From Lachnospiraceae bacterium G41 (GTDB taxonomy: Bacteria; Bacillota; Clostridia; Lachnospirales; Lachnospiraceae): 64,000 nucleotides of DNA. The position numbers were made by a program, and so were the translations under genes. Every line of letters begins with the position of its first letter. Positions within the stretch are counted from its first letter, which is position 1. This document shows positions 23,134-31,145 of this stretch, in pieces. The DNA lies in NCBI GenBank assembly GCA_900100245.1, contig FNEU01000007.1:62001-126000 (forward strand), given 5' to 3'. The notes beneath the pieces are model-generated. The model was not told the origin of the DNA. It saw nothing but the letters and a program-made list of their open reading frames with translations, and made no database searches.

Positions 23134-24558
23134 ATGAACAAGATTTTCATTGCCGACTCAACAATCGCACAGAGTTGCATAAACAATGCATTTTCCATGA
23201 GCTTCAAGGAAAAGATGGAAGTTGCGAAAAGACTCGAAAAAATCAAAGTTAATGTCATCGAGATTCCCAAGGCTGTCGAAAAGACCGATGCACTGCTTGT
23301 AAAGTCATTGGCAACAATGATAAAAGAAAGCACAATTTCGGTGGCAGCAGCACCCGACAAAGCAGAGATCGATGCCGCAGCTGATGCAATTAAGAATTCA
23401 AAGAATGCGAGAATAAGAATTCTTGTTCCGACTTCTCCCGTTCAGATGGAATATATTTTAAAAGCAAAACCCAAGGCAGTTCTTGAGAAAGTTCCCGAAA
23501 TGGTTGCTTACGCAAAGACTCTTGTAAACGAAATCGAAGTATCCTTTATCGATACTTCCAGAAGCGAAAAAGAATTTGTCGCAAAATTATCTCAGGGCGT
23601 AGTTGCATCGGGCGCAACCATTCTTGATTTCTGTGATACGGCAGGAACATGGCTTCCAGAAGAAACAACCGAATTTATTAAGTACATAAAAGAAAATGTT
23701 CGCGGAATCGAAAACGTAACAATTTCTGTTAACTGCTCCGACGAAATCAGACTCGGAAACGCAAATTCCGTAGCAGCAATCAAGGCAGGCGCAACACAGG
23801 TTAAAACAACACTGGTTGGCAAAGCATCTCCCAAGATCGGACATTTCGTAAATCTTATCTCCGAAAAGGGCGAGGCAATAGAGGTTTCAATCGATATTCC
23901 GAGAGCAGAATTTAACAAGACCCTTCGTCAGATGACATGGATTGAAGGCGAGAATCAGGGTATCAAGATTACCTTTGAAGAAGAGGAAAAAGAAAAGAGC
24001 GAAGAATTAAACCTTGACGAGACCGCAGATATTTCAAAGGTTATCAAAGCAGTCAAGAAACTCGGGTATGATTTAACCGATGACGACAATGCAAAAGTTT
24101 ACAAGGAATTCAGAAGAGTTTCCGAGAAAAAGAAAATCGGAACCAAGGAAATGGAAGCAATCATTGCAACCGCAGCTCTTCAGGTTCCCGCAACCTATCA
24201 GCTTGTAGACTTTGTAATAAATTCCGGAAACATCATTACACCTACCGCCTGCATTACTCTTGAAAAAGAAGGCAATGAGCTGAAGGGTTTAAGTTCGGGA
24301 GACGGTCCAATCGCTGCTGCATTCCTTGCAGTTGAAATGATAATAGGACATCATTACGAACTCGATGATTTCCAGATTCAGTCGGTAACCGAAGGCAGCG
24401 AGGCAGTCGGAAACGCACTCGTAAAACTTCGTTCCAACGGAAAGCTTTACTCAGGCAACGGTATTTCTACAGACATTATCGGCGCCAGCATCAGAGCTTA
24501 TCTTAACGCAATTAACAAGATTGTATATGAAGAAAAGCAGGAGAGAAAACCTGACTAA
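23134..24558 (+). CDS. 2-isopropylmalate-synthase-like protein with degenerate active site
   Basis: 474 residues. Residues ~1-230 align by eye with the HMGL/LeuA TIM barrel (IADSTIAQSC, VIEIPKA, CDTAGTWLPEETTEF, NANSVAAIKAGATQV). A linker (~285-350) and a C-terminal LeuA leucine-binding regulatory domain follow (~355-470: LVDFVINSGN, YELDDFQIQSVTEGSEA). The catalytic signature DTTLRDGEQ is DSTIAQSCI here, losing the essential Arg and second Asp, and the metal-binding HCHND is NCSDE (200-204), losing both His. It is therefore probably not a working synthase but keeps the leucine sensor. The leucine T-box upstream and the ligase fusion downstream share its transcript. Confidence 0.8.
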   Translation: MNKIFIADSTIAQSCINNAFSMSFKEKMEVAKRLEKIKVNVIEIPKAVEKTDALLVKSLATMIKESTISVAAAPDKAEIDAAADAIKNSKNARIRILVPTSPVQMEYILKAKPKAVLEKVPEMVAYAKTLVNEIEVSFIDTSRSEKEFVAKLSQGVVASGATILDFCDTAGTWLPEETTEFIKYIKENVRGIENVTISVNCSDEIRLGNANSVAAIKAGATQVKTTLVGKASPKIGHFVNLISEKGEAIEVSIDIPRAEFNKTLRQMTWIEGENQGIKITFEEEEKEKSEELNLDETADISKVIKAVKKLGYDLTDDDNAKVYKEFRRVSEKKKIGTKEMEAIIATAALQVPATYQLVDFVINSGNIITPTACITLEKEGNELKGLSSGDGPIAAAFLAVEMIIGHHYELDDFQIQSVTEGSEAVGNALVKLRSNGKLYSGNGISTDIIGASIRAYLNAINKIVYEEKQERKPD

Positions 24559-24595
24559 TATATTTTAGGATTGATTAACAGAGAGGATTTTACAA

Positions 24596-27127
24596 ATGAG
24601 ATTAGCGTTTTCTACTAACGGATGGGATGATTTTGACTGGTCGGATTTTTATGTAACAGCCAAGGATCTCCAGTTCTCGGGTATCGAAATTCACGATATT
24701 AAAAGAGAAGTTTTTTCAGGCAAAAACAGACCTTTTAATAATGAGAACATTGTTGAGACGGCCAGAAAAATAGCTCAGATGGGTCTTGAGATTCCCGTAA
24801 TCGATGCTGTCTGCAACATAGCAGACCCTGACAAAGTACAGGAAAACATCGAAGACATCAGGGAATATATCAGAGTTGCAAAGATTTTAAAATGCCCTGC
24901 AATCAGACTTCGCGCAGGAAAGAGCAACGACGATACCAATACATCTGACGATCCCGTTATCGAATGTATCAAAGCTACCTACAGAGAAGCAGACAATAAC
25001 GGCGTTTCTCTTTTAATAGAAACCGTAGGACCTTACGCAAATACTGAGAGACTTCGTAATGTATTAAACGTTTTCGCAAGAGATAATGTCGCAGCATGCT
25101 GGGATATTCATCATACGGTAAGATACGGCAACGAAACCGCCGAGCAGTCTATTCAGAACCTCGGTGCATACGTACTTCACGTACATATCAAGGATTCCGA
25201 TGTCGTTGACGGCAAGATTGAGTACAGACTCATGGGTGAAGGTTCACTTCCCATTGATGATTTGATGGGTGCGCTTCGTTCAATCAATTACGATCACTAT
25301 GTTTCATTTGAATGGATTCCCGCCTGGCTTGAAGAATTATCAGACCCCGGAATCGTGTTCCCTCACTTTATAAACTTCATGTCTCAGTACGAGCAGGAAG
25401 CAAAAGTGGTTGGTCAGACACTTTATTCCAACAAGGCCGGCACAGGTAAGTTTATCTGGAAAAAAGAAGAGATTATCGACAAGACCTTCCCTCAGGTACT
25501 CGATAAAATGGTTGAAGAATTCCCCGATCAGTACGCTTTCAGATATACAACACTTGATTACACAAGAACATATGCCGAATTCAGAGATGATGTGGATGAG
25601 TTTGCAAAGTCCTTAATCGCACTCGGCGTAAAGCAGGGTACACATGTTGCAATCTGGGCAACCAATATTCCTCAGTGGTACTTATCCTTCTGGGCTTGCT
25701 GCCGTATAGGTGCAGTTTTGGTTACCATGAATACAGCTTACAAGATTCATGAGGCTGAGTATCTTTTACGAAACTCCGATACCCATACCCTTGTTATGAT
25801 TGACGGTTTCAGAGATTCAAATTATGCAGAGATTATCCAGGAACTTTGTCCCGAATTAAAAGACAATGTTCCCGGCAAAGCACTTCACTGCAAACGCCTT
25901 CCTTTCCTTCGTCACGTAATCAACGTAACGAGCAGACAGCCCGGCTGTCTTACATGGGAAGAAGCATTAGAGCTCGGAAAGAATGTTCCCATCGAGGAAG
26001 TTTACAGACGTTCATCTTTGGTTGACAAGCATGATGTCTGCAACATGCAGTATACATCGGGTACAACAGGCTTCCCCAAGGGAGTTATGCTTACTCACTA
26101 CAATGTAGTTAATAACGGAAAATGCATCGGCGACAGAATGGACTTATCAACTGCCGATCGAATGATGATTCAGGTTCCCATGTTCCACTGCTTCGGAATG
26201 GTACTCGCCATGACGGCATCCATGACACATGGTGTAACTTTGTCACCGATTCCTTACTTCTCGACCAAGCCTGCGCTTGCATGTATCAATCAGGAAAAGA
26301 TTACATGTTTTCACGGCGTACCTACAATGTTTATCGCAATGCTCGAGCATGAAGACTTCCCTAAGACCGACTTCTCACATATGAGAACAGGTATCATGGC
26401 CGGAAGCCCTTGCCCTATCGCAGTTATGAGAGACGTTGTTGAAAAGATGCATATGACGGAAATCACCATCGTTTACGGTCAGACCGAAGCATCACCCGGA
26501 TGTACGATGTCCACAACCGACGATCCTCTGGAAGTCAGAGTTACCACAGTCGGCGGACCTTTGCCCGGCGTAGAATGTAAGATCATTGATCCTGAAACCG
26601 GTGAAGAATGTCCCGACGGTGTAAACGGCGAGTTCGTAGCACGTGGTTACAACATCATGAAAGGTTACTATAAGATGCCTCTTGCAACAGCACAGGCAAT
26701 TGATGCAGACGGATGGCTTCATACCGGAGACCTTGCGTGCAGAACACCCGAAGGCAACTTTAAGATTACAGGCCGTTTGAAAGACATGATCATCCGTGGC
26801 GGTGAAAATATTTATCCTAAGGAAATCGAAGAATTCATATACACCTATGACAAGGTTAAAGACGTACAGGTAATCGGTGTTCCCGACGAAGCACTCGGCG
26901 AGGAAATCCTTGCAGCGGTAGTTCCCAAGGAAGGCGAGACAATTACCGAAGAAGAAATCAAAAAATACGTATACGACCACATGGCTAAACATAAAGTTCC
27001 CAAGTACGTCGATATCGTAGACGGCTTCCCGATGAACGCCGCAGGAAAGATCTTAAAATACAAGATGAGAGAGGCAGCAGTTGAGAAATACAACTTAAAG
27101 AAAGCCGACAGCATCGAAACAGCATAA
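24596..27127 (+). CDS. Fusion: sugar-isomerase-like TIM barrel + acyl-CoA synthetase
   Basis: 843 residues, one continuous frame. Residues ~1-275 are an AP-endonuclease-2/xylose-isomerase-type TIM barrel (LAFSTNGWDDFDWSDFY, LLIETVGPYANTERL, CWDIHHTVRYG, VLHVHIKDSD, YVSFEWIPAW) with the family metal-ligand Glu/Asp/His residues in place. From ~284 it is an AMP-forming acyl-CoA synthetase: P-loop YTSGTTGFPKG (486), YGQTEASPG, HTGDLA, GRLKDMIIRGGENIYPKE, and the C-terminal catalytic Lys in NAAGKILKYK (Lys818). The ligase makes acyl-CoA from a carboxylic acid, ATP and CoA; the barrel may process the same or a related compound. It lies 37 bp after the pseudo-synthase and shares its leucine T-box. 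Confidence 0.9.
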   Translation: MRLAFSTNGWDDFDWSDFYVTAKDLQFSGIEIHDIKREVFSGKNRPFNNENIVETARKIAQMGLEIPVIDAVCNIADPDKVQENIEDIREYIRVAKILKCPAIRLRAGKSNDDTNTSDDPVIECIKATYREADNNGVSLLIETVGPYANTERLRNVLNVFARDNVAACWDIHHTVRYGNETAEQSIQNLGAYVLHVHIKDSDVVDGKIEYRLMGEGSLPIDDLMGALRSINYDHYVSFEWIPAWLEELSDPGIVFPHFINFMSQYEQEAKVVGQTLYSNKAGTGKFIWKKEEIIDKTFPQVLDKMVEEFPDQYAFRYTTLDYTRTYAEFRDDVDEFAKSLIALGVKQGTHVAIWATNIPQWYLSFWACCRIGAVLVTMNTAYKIHEAEYLLRNSDTHTLVMIDGFRDSNYAEIIQELCPELKDNVPGKALHCKRLPFLRHVINVTSRQPGCLTWEEALELGKNVPIEEVYRRSSLVDKHDVCNMQYTSGTTGFPKGVMLTHYNVVNNGKCIGDRMDLSTADRMMIQVPMFHCFGMVLAMTASMTHGVTLSPIPYFSTKPALACINQEKITCFHGVPTMFIAMLEHEDFPKTDFSHMRTGIMAGSPCPIAVMRDVVEKMHMTEITIVYGQTEASPGCTMSTTDDPLEVRVTTVGGPLPGVECKIIDPETGEECPDGVNGEFVARGYNIMKGYYKMPLATAQAIDADGWLHTGDLACRTPEGNFKITGRLKDMIIRGGENIYPKEIEEFIYTYDKVKDVQVIGVPDEALGEEILAAVVPKEGETITEEEIKKYVYDHMAKHKVPKYVDIVDGFPMNAAGKILKYKMREAAVEKYNLKKADSIETA

Positions 27128-27136
27128 AAGAAATAA

Positions 27137-27170
27137 AAAAGGACTTTGGAAAATCCAAAGTCCTTTTCTT
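27137..27170. terminator. Bidirectional terminator
   Basis: 14-bp perfect stem AAAAGGACTTTGGA/TCCAAAGTCCTTTT (27137-27150, 27154-27167) with AAA loop, T-rich on both strands. Ends the T-box operon and may serve the converging ald gene. Confidence 0.92.
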
Positions 27171-27180
27171 TTAGGATTAA

Positions 27181-28293
27181 TTAAATTAACGATTCGAGAT
27201 TTGTATATTCATATCCCAAAGCCTTGGCAACATTTGCGTTTGTAACTTTGCCGTCGTAGCAGTTTACACCGGATTCGATTACTGCGCTCTTCTTGCAAGC
27301 TTCTTCGAGACCTGCGGCTGCAATCTGAAGGCCGTAGCGAAGGGTTGCATTGGTGAGTGCGATGGTACTTGTTCTGGGAACTGCGCCCGGCATGTTTCCT
27401 ACACAGTAGTGAACTACACCTTCTTCGATGTATACGGGATCGTCATGTGTGGTAACATGTGAGGATTCGCCGCAGCCGCCCTGGTCGATGGCAACGTCTA
27501 CGAATACTGCACCGTCTTTCATTTCGGGAAGATATTTCTTCTTGAAGAGCTTGGGTGTTGAACCGCCGGGGATAAGAACGGATCCGATTACAAGGTCTGC
27601 ATCTTTTACGACGCGTTCAACATTAGAGTCGTTGGAAACGAGGGTCTGGATATGTGCACCGAACATGTTGTCGAGCTCTTCGAGTCTTTTAAGGTTTACA
27701 TCGAGGATGGTTACGTTAGCGCCCATACCTACTGCGATTTTGCATGCGTTCATACCAACGGTACCGCCGCCGAGGATAACTACGTTAGCCTTGGGAGTTC
27801 CGGGAACACCTGCAAGGAGAATTCCTTCGCCACCGAATCTCTTTTCAAGATATTTGGCACCTTCCTGGATGGAAAGACGTCCTGCAATCTGTGACATGGG
27901 AGCAAGGCAGGGAAGTGATCTGTCGGTTTCCTGGATGGTTTCGTAAGCAACTGCTTTTACTTTGCCGGCAAGAAGCGCATCAGCCTGTTCCTTGTCAGCT
28001 GCCAAGTGAAGATATGTATAAAGGATAAGGCCTTCGCGGAATAAAGGATATTCCTCGGGAAGAGGCTCTTTTACTTTAATCATCATGTCTACGAGGTTCC
28101 AGACGTCAGCGGCATTGTCAATTAGAGATGCACCCGCGTCAACGTACTCGTTGTCGGAAAAGCCCGAACCGATTCCGGCTCCCTTTTCCATGTAAACATG
28201 ATGTCCGGCAGCAATGTATGCTTTAACATTGTCCGGCGTTAACCCCACTCTGAACTCATTGTTTTTGATTTCTTTCACGCAACCAATTTTCAT
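27181..28293 (-). CDS. ald: Alanine dehydrogenase
   Basis: 370 residues, normal length. Catalyses reversible NAD-dependent oxidative deamination of L-alanine to pyruvate and ammonia in the cytosol. N-terminal motif KEIKNNEFRVGLTPDNV is the AlaDH/PNT hallmark; YTYLHLAADK carries the catalytic His; Rossmann motif ILGGGTVGMNACKIA binds NAD; the C-terminal VGNMPGAVPRTST segment contains the conserved Pro/Arg. Ribosome site AAAGGAAG. No partner in an operon; convergent with the T-box operon across a shared terminator. Confidence 0.95.
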   Translation of the reverse strand: MKIGCVKEIKNNEFRVGLTPDNVKAYIAAGHHVYMEKGAGIGSGFSDNEYVDAGASLIDNAADVWNLVDMMIKVKEPLPEEYPLFREGLILYTYLHLAADKEQADALLAGKVKAVAYETIQETDRSLPCLAPMSQIAGRLSIQEGAKYLEKRFGGEGILLAGVPGTPKANVVILGGGTVGMNACKIAVGMGANVTILDVNLKRLEELDNMFGAHIQTLVSNDSNVERVVKDADLVIGSVLIPGGSTPKLFKKKYLPEMKDGAVFVDVAIDQGGCGESSHVTTHDDPVYIEEGVVHYCVGNMPGAVPRTSTIALTNATLRYGLQIAAAGLEEACKKSAVIESGVNCYDGKVTNANVAKALGYEYTNLESLI

Positions 28294-28313
28294 AAAAATC
28301 TTCCTTTCTAAAA

Positions 28314-29603
28314 TTATTTATTTTTAAAATATTTTAGTTTAATGTTGGTTCTGTAAAAATCCTTGGCCGTACATCCTGCTCTTCCGCCGCCGGCGCAGGC
28401 ACATGCACAAGCACAGGCGCAGGCACATGCACACGAGGAAGAATGACTGTGATTTCGTCCGCCGCCTCTGGAGCCTGAATTGGACATATAATATGACGAG
28501 AACGATGTACGGTGCGGTACGGTTTCGCTTGTTACATATATATAGGTGTTGGGCGAAGAAGAAAGAGGATATGCTCCCGCTCTTTTTCGTTTTATAATCT
28601 CGTCTTTATAATCTTTATATTTTTTCGGAATACGTGTTTCTTCTACTTTGGTTTTCTTTTTGATTAAATTCGTTGAGCAGTACTGACAGGTTTTCTTGCC
28701 TTCAGCACATAAAGCCCCGCAGTTGGGACATTTTTCAAAATACTCGACGATGGTGCGGGTGATTTTCTTTCTGGTTCCGTTAAAGCCCGAACTTTTTCTC
28801 CAGCCGATATAGTTTTTAAGATAATCGATACCTATCAGGATTATGAAGACAGAGGCTATAGCACCAAAAACAAATAAGGGACCTATCCATTCGCGATATT
28901 TACTCTGCTTAATCTCTTTGCTTGTATCAAATCCGAAAGCATCATTGGGATAGACGACATCGATAGTGACCTTATCTTTCTTTTTAAGAGGAGCTCTCCA
29001 GATAAAGTAACCTATATCTGTATCATTATCATATCCTGAAGTAGCACGAATAGCTTTATTGCTTTTCCAGTAAATACTCAGCATGTCGACATCGATTTCA
29101 TCAAACCATCCGGGAGTAAAGCGATATACCGTTTCCCCTTCGGTTTCCATGTTCATCTGATACATATAATCCTGGGTAAAAGAAAAACTTAAGTCGACAG
29201 TTTCTCCGGCCTTGTATTCTCTGTCCAGATCGATACGTATATATGAACCGCCGACACCCGAGTATGCTATTTTTTTAATGCAGTCGGAATGAGCTTCAAT
29301 ATTACTGCAATGCTGATTGGGGATTCCGATTTTTACCCATGTAAGAGGACCGTCGGTTGTGGAATCGAGCACCTTCCATACGATATGATAATGCATATTC
29401 AGAGTGGCATCATCGTTGACATTCACCCAGATGGTATAAGAAAGAATTTCGTCTAAGTCTTTGGCGTGAATATGCATCGGCAAAAAAACTGCTATTGCCA
29501 GCATTAAGATGAGTGAAAGAACCGTTTTTGAAATAAAAGATGTGATAGTAAAGTGTTTTTCAGTCATTTGCCATTCCCAAAATTTTGTCCCCATGATTTT
29601 CAT
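28314..29603 (-). CDS. DUF2207-like membrane protein with (Cys-Ala)7 tail
   Basis: 429 residues. AAGAGGTGA precedes ATG 29603. Order: charged N-terminus, hydrophobic signal/TM (~20-45), extracytoplasmic DUF2207-like domain (~46-245; KDLDEILSYTIWVNVNDDAT), TM (~246-270), then a cytosolic part with a zinc ribbon (CPNCGA, CQYCST, ~295-320). The tail holds SRGGGRNHSHSSS, then seven Cys-Ala dipeptides (391-404), GGGRAGC and the conserved TAKDFYRTNIKLKYF end. Codons in the repeat vary synonymously (TGT/TGC, GCA/GCC/GCT). Divergent from the radical SAM gene next door, which may modify the cysteines; inference. Paralogue of the protein at 31138. Confidence 0.85.
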   Translation of the reverse strand: MKIMGTKFWEWQMTEKHFTITSFISKTVLSLILMLAIAVFLPMHIHAKDLDEILSYTIWVNVNDDATLNMHYHIVWKVLDSTTDGPLTWVKIGIPNQHCSNIEAHSDCIKKIAYSGVGGSYIRIDLDREYKAGETVDLSFSFTQDYMYQMNMETEGETVYRFTPGWFDEIDVDMLSIYWKSNKAIRATSGYDNDTDIGYFIWRAPLKKKDKVTIDVVYPNDAFGFDTSKEIKQSKYREWIGPLFVFGAIASVFIILIGIDYLKNYIGWRKSSGFNGTRKKITRTIVEYFEKCPNCGALCAEGKKTCQYCSTNLIKKKTKVEETRIPKKYKDYKDEIIKRKRAGAYPLSSSPNTYIYVTSETVPHRTSFSSYYMSNSGSRGGGRNHSHSSSCACACACACACACAGGGRAGCTAKDFYRTNIKLKYFKNK

Positions 29604-29720
29604 AAAAAAATCACCTCTTCAATATTATCATAAAAATCACAAATAGGGTGCTTTTTGATACTAAAATATGGTAAAATCATTTTGTTTGGAATTGTTAATA
29701 AAGTATTTTAAGGGGACAGC

Positions 29721-31145
29721 ATGAAAAGTAAAAAAAGAGAACTTGAATATGCGCGCAATCATTTTAATGAAGTACATCATACAACGCTAAATCCCGAAGG
29801 ACCGGGCGTTGTTCGTATTCACTTGATTCCGCCGGCAATAGAGGATGATTATATCGGCCCGAGTATTGCGATTATAAACGGACAGGATATCATTCCCGTT
29901 AACACAGCATGGAGCATTCTTTTAACAGAGTTTATCGAAGAAACCAATCAGTATGACGGCCGTGAAATAAACGAGGAAGATTTCAAAACAATCATTGAAA
30001 ATACATGCAAGAAAACAGGCAAAGTATATCCGATGATTCCGAAGTCCGTATTCAAAAAAGACCTTTACAGAATAATGAACACCTTCAAGCAGGTGGCTTA
30101 TCGCGAACCGGTTGATGAAGAAATCGGATATATGAGCATCGGCGATTATGCGCCTTTTATGAAGGCTCCGCATCGTATGGACCTCATGGTTTCCGCCATG
30201 GAAAAAGACGGTAAATGGAACTGCAATCAGCGCTGCATTCACTGCTACGCAGCAGGCCAGAAAAATGCGAACGAAAAAGAACTTTCAACCGATGACTGGA
30301 AAAAGATAATCAACAAATGCCATGAAATCGGTATTCCACAGCTGACATTTACAGGTGGCGAACCCACCATGAGAGACGATCTCTTAGATCTCATCGACAG
30401 TGCGAAATGGTTTGTTACAAGACTTAATACCAACGGAGTTCTTTTAACCGAAGAGTACTGCAACAAACTAAAAGAAGTGTCTCTCGACAGCATGCAGATA
30501 ACCTTTTATTCGTCTGACGAAAAGATTCACAACGAACTTGTCGGAGCAGAAAACTATGAAAAAACCGTTGCGGGAATTAAGAATGCCCTTAAAGCAGGCA
30601 TTAGTGTAAGCATCAATACTCCGCTTTGCACCACAAACCGCGATTATAAAAAGACACTTGAATTCTTACATGAACTCGGAGTTTTGTATGTAACATGTTC
30701 GGGTCTTATAACGACCGGAAATGCCGAAAAAGAAAGATCCGAAAAACTTCAGCTTGAAACTGACGAGATAAAAGACATATTAAAGCAGGCAGTTGAATAC
30801 TGTGCTGAGAACGGAATGGAAATAAGCTTCACATCACCCGGCTGGGTTGAGAATTCCTTCTGCGACGAACTTGGAATCAATCCTCCTACCTGTGGCGCAT
30901 GTCTTTCAAATATGGCAATCACGCCTTCAGGAAAAGCAGTTCCGTGTCAGAGCTGGCTCTCCGATGATGCTTTAGGCGATTTCTTAAGCGATGAGTGGGA
31001 GAAAATCTGGAACAGCGAAAAGTGCGTGGAAAGAAGAGACTACAGCGCACTGATGGAAGGAAAATGTCCGCTTAGAAAAGGCTGTGGCAACTGCTCGGAA
31101 AAAGGCAGTATAGAAAAGGATAAGGAGGAGAATGCAAATGAATAA
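29721..31145 (+). CDS. Radical SAM/SPASM maturase-like enzyme
   Basis: 474 residues. Residues ~1-110 may be a PqqD-like winged-helix recognition element (IAIINGQDIIPVNTAWSILL, an idea from pattern only). The radical SAM core begins at CNQRCIHC (Cys168, 172, 175), which binds the [4Fe-4S] cluster that cleaves SAM, with LTFTGGEPTMRDD following. The C-terminal SPASM domain supplies cysteines for auxiliary clusters: PPTCGACLSNMAITPSG, PCQSW, and KCPLRKGCGNCSE. This is the architecture of enzymes that modify peptides or proteins (thioether or other crosslinks). Flanked on both sides by paralogous Cys-Ala-tail proteins; overlaps the downstream one by 8 bp. Those tails are the likely substrate; inference. 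Confidence 0.92.
   Translation: MKSKKRELEYARNHFNEVHHTTLNPEGPGVVRIHLIPPAIEDDYIGPSIAIINGQDIIPVNTAWSILLTEFIEETNQYDGREINEEDFKTIIENTCKKTGKVYPMIPKSVFKKDLYRIMNTFKQVAYREPVDEEIGYMSIGDYAPFMKAPHRMDLMVSAMEKDGKWNCNQRCIHCYAAGQKNANEKELSTDDWKKIINKCHEIGIPQLTFTGGEPTMRDDLLDLIDSAKWFVTRLNTNGVLLTEEYCNKLKEVSLDSMQITFYSSDEKIHNELVGAENYEKTVAGIKNALKAGISVSINTPLCTTNRDYKKTLEFLHELGVLYVTCSGLITTGNAEKERSEKLQLETDEIKDILKQAVEYCAENGMEISFTSPGWVENSFCDELGINPPTCGACLSNMAITPSGKAVPCQSWLSDDALGDFLSDEWEKIWNSEKCVERRDYSALMEGKCPLRKGCGNCSEKGSIEKDKEENANE

Noticed and set aside
23134-24558. Calling this gene a functional leuA
   Set aside because: The catalytic Arg and the two metal-binding His residues are replaced, so annotating it as active 2-isopropylmalate synthase would be misleading.
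28388-28440. Cys-Ala region read as a DNA microsatellite or slippage artefact
   Set aside because: Codons vary synonymously within and between the two paralogues, so the repeat is maintained as protein, not as a simple DNA repeat.
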